DNA from: an uncultured Clostridia bacterium
GTDB taxonomy: Bacteria; Bacillota; Clostridia; Peptostreptococcales; Acidaminobacteraceae
DNA: 6,084 bases
NCBI GenBank assembly: GCA_937880545.1
Contig: CALFKA010000119.1
Location: 1 to 6,084 of the forward strand
Direction of reading: 5' to 3'
In this document: positions 1 to 5,617 of the stretch, one piece after another
Layout of the letters: every line of letters begins with the position of its first letter
Numbering within the stretch: position 1 is the stretch's first letter
The notes under the pieces: generated by a model
What the model saw: the letters and a program-made list of their open reading frames with translations, nothing else
Told to the model about the DNA's origin: nothing
Database searches by the model: none
Program-made: the position numbers and the translations under genes

Positions 1-1070
1 GCCTGCATATAGGCGTAGAGGATGGTCGGACCTACGAAGACGAATCCTCTCTTCTTCATATCTCTACTGATCTTCTCAGAGAGATCTGTCTTTGCCGGGA
101 CATCTTCAGGGCGCTGCGGAGAATTGACAATAGGTTGGTTACCGATAAATCCCCAGAGATACTTCCAGAAAAAACCGAATTCATCTCGGACTCTCAGGAA
201 GGCTTCTGCATTGATGCGAAGAGCCTCCAGTTTTCGCTTGTTTCGTATGATCTGTGGGTTTTCCAGTAAAGTGCCCAACTTTTGTTCATCATAAGCGGCT
301 ATTTTTTCAGGAGAAAATGAGTCAAAGGCTTCTCTCATAGCCTCTCTTTTATTGAGAACAGTTCGCCAGCTGAGACCGGCTTGCATGTATTCAAGGATGA
401 GCATCTCAAAAAGAAGTGCATCGTTTCGCAAAGGCACACCCCACTGTGTGTCGTGATAGTGTCTTTCGATGGACGACTGCAGAGCCCAGGGACACACTTG
501 CCCTGTTCTCTCAAAGTAGTCGGTTCTGTCTATAGCGTAATAATCGCTGTCGCACAGACCTTGATTGTTCTGGTCTTGTTGGCGCAGTGTGCGGACATAG
601 GATAAACCACTCTTTATCATGACTTTTCCTGAAGCCGGATTGGCAATGTCATGAAATGACTCGACACGTAATAAACCTACGTCTTCGAAAAAGAACGCAA
701 GAAGGCGTCGAAAGGCTTCCGTTACAATCCCCCTCCCCCACCATTTTTTTCCGATGCAATAGCCAATCTCTACACTTCGCTTCTGTTCATTGCTGGAGAC
801 GACACTGATCGTGCCGATGGGTTCTTCTAGTTCTTTTAGTTCAATAGCCCATAGATAAAAGCGAGGGTCATCATACTCTGAAATCCAACTACGCAAGATC
901 GAGCGAGTTTCATCCACTGAAGTATGTGGCTTCCATATGAGAAAACGTGTGACATCAGGGTCCTTACAGTAATTTTCAAACATGGAAGGCGCGTCTTTCA
1001 TCGTATAAGGACGCAGCAAAAGACGCTCCGTCTCTAGCTCGATCGTACCGGTGTGTCTGAGGGCTTCCAT
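1..1070 (-). CDS. tag: GNAT N-acetyltransferase fused to DNA-3-methyladenine glycosylase I (Tag), 3' end beyond window
   Basis: One open frame of 356 complete codons (start ATG 1070-1068) runs off the left edge; I found no stop in this frame from 1070 to 3. Residues about 10-186 form a RimJ/RimL-like GNAT domain: TERLLLRPYT near the start, the acetyl-CoA pyrophosphate loop GKKWWGRGIVTEA at 107-119, NPASGKVMIKSG at 144-155, and the family ending LRQQDQNNQG at 162-171. From about residue 190 it is Tag. Cys193 and His206 keep the 13-residue spacing of E. coli zinc ligands Cys4 and His17. HDTQWGVP, the base-recognition Glu227 (E. coli Glu38) in LEYMQAGLSW, Trp235 and KKRGFVFVGPT follow. The last two zinc ligands should lie about ten residues past the edge; full length is probably near 375 aa. 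Tag excises 3-methyladenine from alkylated DNA; the GNAT substrate is unknown. The start overlaps the thiI stop as TGATG, indicating translational coupling. An internal GTG (497-495) after weak GAGAGA could also yield a free Tag. Confidence 0.93.
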   Translation of the reverse strand, partial: MEALRHTGTIELETERLLLRPYTMKDAPSMFENYCKDPDVTRFLIWKPHTSVDETRSILRSWISEYDDPRFYLWAIELKELEEPIGTISVVSSNEQKRSVEIGYCIGKKWWGRGIVTEAFRRLLAFFFEDVGLLRVESFHDIANPASGKVMIKSGLSYVRTLRQQDQNNQGLCDSDYYAIDRTDYFERTGQVCPWALQSSIERHYHDTQWGVPLRNDALLFEMLILEYMQAGLSWRTVLNKREAMREAFDSFSPEKIAAYDEQKLGTLLENPQIIRNKRKLEALRINAEAFLRVRDEFGFFWKYLWGFIGNQPIVNSPQRPEDVPAKTDLSEKISRDMKKRGFVFVGPTILYAYMQ

Positions 1071-2218
1071 CAGACATATTCTCTCTTCCAAGTCTGCCAG
1101 GACATCTCTACGAGGGCATCCATGTCAAGATGTCTTTCTTCGTTTTCGATGTCTTCCAATCGCGGTTTCGTAACAACCGTCTTAGGAAGAAATATTGTGC
1201 AGCAGTCATCAAAGGGAAGAATCGATACCTCATAGGTGTTCATCTTCTTCGCCCGAACGACGATATCCTCTTTATCAAAGCTGATGAGCGGGCGAAAGAT
1301 CGGAAGTTCACTGACAGCGTGCGTCGCGCGAAGTCCTTCCATTGTCTGAGAAGCGACTTGGGCAAGATTTTCTCCCGTACTCAAGCTCTGAGCTTTTAAT
1401 TGTCTGGCCAGGCGATTGGCGAGTCTGGTCATGAGTCGGCGTTGAATCAGGGTAAAGTAGCGCTCATCGGAATCTCTGCGTATATACTGTTGAGCTTCTG
1501 CGAGGTTGATGCTGTTGAGTCGTAGAGGCCCGATATAGCGTGAGAGGCGTCGAGTCAGTTCACGGACTTTTTCGAAGGCTTCTTCCGACGTGAAAGGATG
1601 GGCGTGGAAATGCAGAGGATGAAGGATTACCCCTCTCCTCGCCATCTGATAGCCTGCGACGGGTGAATCAATCCCTCCTGAAAGAAGTAGGATCGAACCG
1701 GATGAGGTCCCATATGGCATGCCTCCCGCCGCTCGATAACGCTCAAGATACATGAACACTTCGTCGCGCACTTCGATTTCCAGACGGTACTTAGGAGAGT
1801 GGACATCGACACGCAAGTTTGGCATTCGACGAAGCAAATATCCTCCGACCATTCTGCTGATCTGCATGGAGTCCAGTGGATACTCTTTATTGATTCGGCG
1901 AGTGTCGACTTTAAATGTCCTCTCTTCATCGCCAATGACCCGCAGCATCTCTAGATAGGCGTTTTCTTTGATGTCGTCAAAATCGAGGGTTGACTTACGT
2001 GCAGGGCAGATCTCAACAAGGCCAAAAGTTTCTTGGAGAATGGGGATCACTTGTAGATCGTTGCATTCCACATAAAGTCTCCCCTGTCGCCTGTGAAGGA
2101 GAAACTCAAAGTCCCTAAGTCTGCTTCGGATATTTTCAACCAGTCGGTTTTCGAAGTGGCGACGGTTTTTTCCCTTCAGAGAAATTTCACCATATTTTAG
2201 TAATAGTAGATAGTTCAA
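1070..2218 (-). CDS. thiI: tRNA 4-thiouridine synthetase ThiI (short form, no rhodanese domain)
   Basis: This 382-aa cytoplasmic enzyme adenylates uridine 8 of tRNA and replaces its oxygen with sulfur, giving 4-thiouridine, a near-UV sensor. In many bacteria it also feeds sulfur to thiamine thiazole synthesis. The N-terminus (LLLKYGEISLKGKNR, residues 5-19) is the typical ThiI ferredoxin-like start, followed by a THUMP region to about 165. The PP-loop ATPase signature SGGIDSP is at 180-186, STGENLAQVASQT at 280-292 and the cysteine motif DDCCTIFLPK at 337-346. The protein ends at 382, so the C-terminal rhodanese domain of the E. coli enzyme is absent; short ThiI proteins take sulfur from a separate desulfurase, here the gene just upstream. 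The start is TTG (2218-2216), inside TTGA with the upstream stop, supported by GAGGAGAGG six bases before it and by alignment to the usual MNY start. No key motif is missing. Confidence 0.96.
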   Translation of the reverse strand: MNYLLLLKYGEISLKGKNRRHFENRLVENIRSRLRDFEFLLHRRQGRLYVECNDLQVIPILQETFGLVEICPARKSTLDFDDIKENAYLEMLRVIGDEERTFKVDTRRINKEYPLDSMQISRMVGGYLLRRMPNLRVDVHSPKYRLEIEVRDEVFMYLERYRAAGGMPYGTSSGSILLLSGGIDSPVAGYQMARRGVILHPLHFHAHPFTSEEAFEKVRELTRRLSRYIGPLRLNSINLAEAQQYIRRDSDERYFTLIQRRLMTRLANRLARQLKAQSLSTGENLAQVASQTMEGLRATHAVSELPIFRPLISFDKEDIVVRAKKMNTYEVSILPFDDCCTIFLPKTVVTKPRLEDIENEERHLDMDALVEMSWQTWKREYV

Positions 2219-3318
2219 AGAATTCCTCTCCTCAGTTCTGTAATCACATCTTTCATTTTCCTACAAGCCCGTCTCACCTCTTCCGGGTCATCATATGGGG
2301 AAAAGGAAAATCGCACAGCTCCCTTTTCCTGAGCCGGATCCTTGGTGAAACCTCTGATGACACGGGAAACACCTTTTGCGCCACTGCTGCAGGCGCTGCC
2401 GGCGCTGACATAGATCCCACTTGTTGAGAGAGCATTGACAACGACCTCAGCCGGAAGATCAGAAAAAGTGAGGTTTACAAGGTAGGAGGATCCATCCTCT
2501 CTACTCAATGTACCTGCCCCCAGCTCTCTGCCTGCCTCCAGTATCATTGAACGCATCTCGTGGACCTTCTGCCTGTTCTCTTCCATGACAGGAGTAATGG
2601 CTTTTAAGACTTCTCCCGCACATAGTATCGCAGGGACATTATGGGTTCCGCTTCGCAGTCCTTTTTCATGGCCTCCACCACCGTAAAGTGGTGGCACCTT
2701 GACATCTCGGTGAAGATAGACAATCCCGAGCCCTTCCAGTGACCCATACTTATGAGGGCTAAATACGGCACTTCCCATATTTCTTGCCTGAAATGGATAT
2801 TTGCCAAGCGACTGCACAGCGTCGCGGTGGTAGTGAATCTTTCTTTTTCTCAGTTCTTCTTCGAGTCCTTCCATTGGGAAACGGTGACCGGTTTCATTAT
2901 TGATACTCATAATGCTGACAAGTCGCGTATCTTTGCGAAGAGCTCTTAGTACCTGTTCTGTCGTCAGCGTGTCATCCACCAGTGTAAGACGAGTGATTTC
3001 CACGCCTCTTTTTTGCGCAAGGAGTAGGTTCTGTTCCACGCTGGAGTGCTCAACCTCTGTCGTGATGACATGGCCTCTGGTGAGCAGTCCGAGGTGGATA
3101 AGGGCATTTCCTTCTGTCGCAGAACCGGTAAAATAAATCTCTTCCGGATAGACACCAATCGTATCAGCGATGAGTCTACGCACGGCATCGACTTGTCGTC
3201 TCACACGCATTCCAGCCCCGTGGGAAGAAGAAGCATTTGACACCAGAGACGGAAATTCAGATAAAAAAGAGCTCACCTGCGGATGGTAACGCGCGGTGGC
3301 GGCATGATCCAAGTACAT
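2215..3318 (-). CDS. Cysteine desulfurase, NifS/IscS family (NifZ-like partner of ThiI)
   Basis: A PLP-dependent class V aminotransferase of 367 aa that removes sulfur from cysteine and carries it as a persulfide. It begins with the family motif YLDHAATA. His91 (TEVEHSS) should stack on PLP; Asp166 and Gln169 (HRDAVQS) contact the cofactor; Lys190 in SPHKYGS is the Schiff-base lysine. RSGTHN is at 222-227, and the persulfide cysteine is Cys310 in SAGSACSS. The frame is open upstream to 3492, but the ATG at 3318 is chosen because AAAAGGAG (3333-3326) lies seven bases before it and the protein then starts exactly where the family does. It is the first gene of a tight operon with thiI, and no iscU, sufU or iscR-like gene is adjacent. 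By analogy with Bacillus nifZ-thiI, its main role is inferred to be sulfur supply to ThiI rather than general Fe-S assembly. Subfamily assignment is less certain than the reaction. Confidence 0.94.
   Translation of the reverse strand: MYLDHAATARYHPQVSSFLSEFPSLVSNASSSHGAGMRVRRQVDAVRRLIADTIGVYPEEIYFTGSATEGNALIHLGLLTRGHVITTEVEHSSVEQNLLLAQKRGVEITRLTLVDDTLTTEQVLRALRKDTRLVSIMSINNETGHRFPMEGLEEELRKRKIHYHRDAVQSLGKYPFQARNMGSAVFSPHKYGSLEGLGIVYLHRDVKVPPLYGGGGHEKGLRSGTHNVPAILCAGEVLKAITPVMEENRQKVHEMRSMILEAGRELGAGTLSREDGSSYLVNLTFSDLPAEVVVNALSTSGIYVSAGSACSSGAKGVSRVIRGFTKDPAQEKGAVRFSFSPYDDPEEVRRACRKMKDVITELRRGIL
2225..2233 (-). promoter_or_regulatory. Ribosome binding site deciding the TTG start of thiI
   Basis: On the minus strand GAGGAGAGG lies within the last codons of the desulfurase gene, six bases before TTG at 2218-2216. 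It is a strong Shine-Dalgarno sequence, and no ATG in this frame gives the conserved ThiI N-terminus. The desulfurase stop (TGA, 2217-2215) overlaps the TTG, so ribosomes ending the first gene can restart on thiI. Confidence 0.8.
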
Positions 3319-3325
3319 AAATACA

Positions 3326-3333
3326 CTCCTTTT
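3326..3333 (-). promoter_or_regulatory. Ribosome binding site of the desulfurase gene
   Basis: AAAAGGAG on the minus strand is seven bases before the ATG at 3318. It rules out the upstream in-frame start at 3492, which would lie inside the divergent asparaginase gene and add about 58 residues unlike the family. Confidence 0.85.
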
Positions 3334-3335
3334 GA

Positions 3336-3354
3336 TGTTATAATCATCATAACA
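3336..3354. promoter_or_regulatory. 19-bp inverted repeat with divergent overlapping extended -10 elements; PerR-box-like
   Basis: The sequence TGTTATAATCATCATAACA is an inverted repeat centred on 3345 with eight of nine base pairs matching (only 3342/3348 mismatched). Plus strand: TGT followed by TATAAT (3339-3344) is an extended -10 placing the asparaginase start of transcription near 3351. Minus strand: TGT followed by TATGAT (3351-3346) is an extended -10 for the desulfurase-thiI-GNAT/Tag operon, with initiation near 3339 and a leader of about 20 bases. Neither side has a recognisable -35, which fits extended -10 promoters. The inner 15 bp (3338-3352) also match the B. subtilis PerR box TTATAATNATTATAA with one mismatch. 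The promoter role is well supported by position; repressor binding is inference. Confidence 0.6.
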
Positions 3355-3382
3355 CAAGCAGAGAAATTCATGAGGTGAAGGA

Positions 3383-4366
3383 ATGAGTAAAACCCTGATT
3401 ATTTTCACCGGAGGGACCATCGCTATGAGCGCAGACCCAAGAAGTGGCGCATCGGTCCCCGGTGTCAGCGGTGCAGATATACTGTCAGGCATCCACCATT
3501 TGGAATCGATGGGAGAGTTTGAAACAATGGAATTCTCCGAACTTCCGAGTCCTCAGATCACACCGAAACATATGTTGTCGCTGGCGCGCCTTCTTCGAAA
3601 AGAAATGAAAAGAGATGAAATCGAAAGTGTCGTCATCACACATGGCACAGATACTCTTGAGGAGACGGCCTACTTTCTTGATCTGAGTGTCGTCACAGAC
3701 AAGCCGATTGTCCTGGTGGGCTCGATGCGCAATGCGTCCGAGCTTGGCTATGATGGTCCCAGTAATCTGGCGAGTGCGATTGTTACCGCTCGCTCCCCCG
3801 AATCAGTCGGTCGCGGTGTCCTGATCGTGCTTAACAACCAGGTCAATTCCGCCCGTGAGGCGACAAAGACGAATACACTGAGTCTCGATACTTTTAAATC
3901 CCTCGAGTTCGGTCCTTTGGGTGTCGTCGATAACAATGAAGTCCTCTATTTCCGTGAAGCCAATCCAAGGAGTCAGATTCCGGTAGATGCCATTGAGGAG
4001 CGGGTTTATCTCCTTAAGGCATATGCTGGTATCGGTCGTGAAGAACTAGACTTTTTCGTGTCCATAGGAGCAAAGGGTATTGTAATTGAAGCTCTTGGAA
4101 GAGGCAATCTTACCCCTGTATCCGCCCGGGGGGTAGCGGATGCTATAGAGAAAGGCGTTCATATCGTCATCGTCTCACGCTGTCCTACAGGCAGAGTTCT
4201 GTGGACCTATGGCTATGAAGGGGCGGGGCGCCAACTAAAGGAAGCTGGCGCATACTTCGGTCCCTCGATCAACGGCCAGAAAATGCGTATCAAATTAATG
4301 CTTGCGCTCGCCATGACCGACAACAGAGAAACAATCCGCCATATGATTGAGCAGGATGATTTCTAA
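3383..4366 (+). CDS. ansA: L-asparaginase, cytoplasmic type
   Basis: A 327-aa enzyme that hydrolyses L-asparagine to aspartate and ammonia. Both catalytic signatures are intact: FTGGTIAM at 8-15 with nucleophile Thr12, and THGTDT at 86-91 with Thr89 and Asp90. Lys162 in REATKTNT completes the second triad, and Ser56 in LPSPQIT fits the substrate-binding serine. GSMRNASELGYDGPSNL (113-129) and RCPTGRV (266-272) are also typical. Length matches the family (about 325-340 aa). There is no signal peptide, so it should be cytoplasmic. The ATG at 3383 follows a GAGGTGAAGGA purine stretch and gives a complete N-terminus. It is divergent from the desulfurase operon, sharing a 64-bp control region, and overlaps the next gene by one base. 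Related aminohydrolases can act on glutamine; asparagine is the likelier main substrate. Confidence 0.94.
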   Translation: MSKTLIIFTGGTIAMSADPRSGASVPGVSGADILSGIHHLESMGEFETMEFSELPSPQITPKHMLSLARLLRKEMKRDEIESVVITHGTDTLEETAYFLDLSVVTDKPIVLVGSMRNASELGYDGPSNLASAIVTARSPESVGRGVLIVLNNQVNSAREATKTNTLSLDTFKSLEFGPLGVVDNNEVLYFREANPRSQIPVDAIEERVYLLKAYAGIGREELDFFVSIGAKGIVIEALGRGNLTPVSARGVADAIEKGVHIVIVSRCPTGRVLWTYGYEGAGRQLKEAGAYFGPSINGQKMRIKLMLALAMTDNRETIRHMIEQDDF

Positions 4367-5214
4367 TGATTACTGTGAAACAAGTATGGGAAGATCTTCC
4401 GACAAAAGACACGCCACAGAACATCTGTGTGCTCGATATTGAAACAGCAGGTCTGTCTGCCAGATACTACCCGGTCCTTCTTCTGGGAATAGCCTATGTT
4501 GAAGAGAACCACTGGATCATCGAAACCCATCTGTGTGAAAATCGCTCGGAGGAACCCCTACTACTTCTTCAATGGGCACGGATGCTTCACCGCTTCCATC
4601 TCTTTTTCACTTTTTATGGAAAGGGATTTGATATCCCCTTCTTGGAAGAAAGAGCTCGGCGCAACCAAGTACCGATATCTCTACCGCGTGAGCGTCACTT
4701 TGACCTGTATGAGCGTGGACCGCTTAAACAGGTCGAGAAACTGCAAGGATTTGAAAGGCAAGATACGCTGAGCGGAAAGGAATGGACGGAGCTCTACAAG
4801 AAATTTGAAAAAGAAAAACAACCATCTCAGAAAAAAGCACTGCTTCTTCACAATCAGGAAGATCTCGTCGGCACCATCCATTTGCTTCTTTCCAGAGAAG
4901 AACTCAGAGGTTCACTGAACTGGCGTTTTCTGGGAGAACGCTACCTCTTCGAGACCATCCCTTCTCCTGGCAACCTGCGACTTTTGGCAGTGGACATGGA
5001 GAATCGTCTTTGGTGTAGAGACTTGCCACTGCTGAGTTTTGGAAAGTATCATTTTCTAAATATAGGGGAGCGCTTTGACGAACTGAGCGCACAACAGAAG
5101 AAATCACTCCTTCTCCTGGAAGGCAGAAATCCAAAGTATGCCAATATCTACTCTCTGGAAAACGATAAAGATCTCGCTCCTTTTTCAGTTGACAACCATT
5201 GGCGTCAATGCTAA
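4366..5214 (+). CDS. YprB-like ribonuclease H-fold (DEDD) exonuclease-domain protein
   Basis: A 282-aa protein with an RNase H-like 3'-5' exonuclease domain of the YprB type. The four acidic metal ligands can be placed: Asp24 and Glu26 in LDIETAGL (23-30), Asp89 in FYGKGFDIPFL (83-93), and Asp166 in LHNQEDLVG (161-169), with His162 four residues earlier as in DEDDh enzymes. HFDLY (111-115) is also typical of the family. It is probably a cytoplasmic nuclease, but the substrate is unknown. Residues about 185-282 form a C-terminal part I do not recognise; the tetratricopeptide-like tail of some YprB proteins is not evident. The ATG shares its A with the asparaginase stop (TAATG at 4364-4368), and AGGA (4353-4356) lies nine bases upstream, so the two genes are co-translated. 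Its last codons contain the -35 and its stop overlaps the -10 of the downstream tRNA operon. Confidence 0.85.
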   Translation: MITVKQVWEDLPTKDTPQNICVLDIETAGLSARYYPVLLLGIAYVEENHWIIETHLCENRSEEPLLLLQWARMLHRFHLFFTFYGKGFDIPFLEERARRNQVPISLPRERHFDLYERGPLKQVEKLQGFERQDTLSGKEWTELYKKFEKEKQPSQKKALLLHNQEDLVGTIHLLLSREELRGSLNWRFLGERYLFETIPSPGNLRLLAVDMENRLWCRDLPLLSFGKYHFLNIGERFDELSAQQKKSLLLLEGRNPKYANIYSLENDKDLAPFSVDNHWRQC

Positions 5215-5217
5215 TAT
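5189..5217 (+). promoter_or_regulatory. Promoter of the tRNA operon, embedded in the 3' end of the exonuclease gene
   Basis: A perfect TTGACA (5189-5194) is followed after 17 bases by TAATAT (5212-5217), a four-of-six match to the -10 consensus. Initiation would fall near 5223, about 20 bases before tRNA-Met. The -35 lies within codons for the C-terminus of the preceding protein, and the TAA stop (5212-5214) is the first half of the -10. No terminator separates that gene from the tRNAs, so read-through transcription may also contribute. Confidence 0.65.
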
Positions 5218-5225
5218 AAGTTGGT

Positions 5226-5239
5226 GCATCGCTAGATGC
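5226..5239 (+). other. Small hairpin in the 5' leader of the tRNA transcript
   Basis: GCATC and GATGC form a five-base-pair stem with a GCTA loop, six bases before tRNA-Met. It would sit at the very 5' end of the primary transcript in the segment removed by RNase P. It is short and could be chance. Confidence 0.35.
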
Positions 5240-5244
5240 TTCGT

Positions 5245-5321
5245 GGCGGCGTAGCTTAGTTGGTGAGAGCGTCCGGTTCATACCCGGAAGGTCAGTGGTT
5301 CGACTCCACTCGCCGCTACCA
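5245..5321 (+). tRNA. tRNA-Met (anticodon CAT), elongator type
   Basis: A full cloverleaf of 77 nt with encoded CCA. Acceptor GGCGGCG pairs with CGCCGCT (G1-U72 wobble), the D arm starts GCTTAGTTGG, the anticodon stem TCCGG/CCGGA encloses loop TTCATAC (anticodon 5279-5281), and the T arm is AGTGG TTCGACT CCACT. It is the elongator rather than the initiator, because the anticodon stem lacks the three consecutive G-C pairs and there is no C1-A72 mismatch; from memory it closely resembles Bacillus elongator tRNA-Met. A CAT anticodon also occurs in lysidine-modified tRNA-Ile2, but the acceptor and variable-loop sequence favour Met. It is the first of three tandem tRNA genes. Confidence 0.93.
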
Positions 5322-5324
5322 CAT

Positions 5325-5397
5325 GGCCCATTAGCTTAGTCGGTAGAGCACCTGACTCTTAATCAGGGGGTCCTCCGTTCGAGTCGGAGATGGGTCA
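5325..5397 (+). tRNA. tRNA-Lys (anticodon CTT), CCA not encoded
   Basis: A 73-nt cloverleaf. Acceptor GGCCCAT pairs with ATGGGTC (one G-U at 2-71), the D arm starts GCTTAGTCGG, the anticodon stem CCTGA/TCAGG encloses CTCTTAA (anticodon 5358-5360), the T arm is CTCCG TTCGAGT CGGAG, and the discriminator is A. The three bases that follow are CTT rather than CCA, so the 3' end must be added by CCA-adding enzyme, unlike its two neighbours. It starts three bases after tRNA-Met. The CTT isoacceptor reads AAG and usually accompanies a TTT isoacceptor elsewhere in the genome. Confidence 0.95.
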
Positions 5398-5400
5398 CTT

Positions 5401-5475
<75 letters not shown>

Positions 5476-5485
5476 CTTTTGCAAC

Positions 5486-5514
5486 AACCGGAATTCTCCG
5501 GTTTTTTCTTTTTT
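5486..5514 (+). terminator. Intrinsic terminator of the tRNA operon
   Basis: AACCGGA (5486-5492) and TCCGGTT (5497-5503) form a perfect seven-base-pair stem around the loop ATTC, followed by a T-rich run to 5514 interrupted by one C. It lies ten bases after tRNA-Cys, so it ends the tRNA transcript and any read-through from the asparaginase-exonuclease pair. The lipoprotein gene therefore needs its own promoter. Confidence 0.93.
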
Positions 5515-5617
5515 GATCATTAGAGGATGTCTTTTCTTGTCAAAGTAAAGTAAAAAGCGAAATAGTTTTTGAAATTCGGGTACTATAAATTAAATTGCTA
5601 TGTCACGAGGGGGAGAT
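5515..5617 (+). promoter_or_regulatory. AT-rich intergenic leader of the lipoprotein gene
   Basis: These roughly 100 bases after the terminator must hold the lipoprotein promoter, but no convincing pair stands out. TTGAAA (5569-5574) with TAAATT (5591-5596) has 16-base spacing, but the -10 is poor; TATAAA (5584-5589) is a better -10 with no -35 at the right distance. GAGGGGG (5607-5613), four bases before the ATG at 5618, is the ribosome binding site. Confidence 0.35.

Noticed and set aside
22..605. Plus-strand frames at 22-294 and 381-605
   Set aside because: They lie entirely opposite the well-supported Tag domain and have no ribosome binding site or recognisable domain.
1..620. A separate tag gene starting at the ATG at 620-618
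   Set aside because: That ATG is in frame with and inside the GNAT domain (Met151 of NPASGKVMIKSG), has no stop before it and no good ribosome binding site, so it is an internal methionine of the fusion.
3319..3492. Longer N-terminus for the cysteine desulfurase starting at 3492
   Set aside because: The added residues overlap the divergent asparaginase gene and the promoter region, look unlike the family, and the AAAAGGAG site points to the ATG at 3318.
5245..5321. Initiator tRNA or tRNA-Ile2 for the CAT tRNA
   Set aside because: There are not three G-C pairs in a row in the anticodon stem and no C1-A72 mismatch, and the body resembles Bacillus elongator tRNA-Met.
5565..5586. Sigma-B-like promoter (GTTTTT then GGGTAC) before the lipoprotein gene
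   Set aside because: The spacing is only seven bases, against the 12-15 needed.
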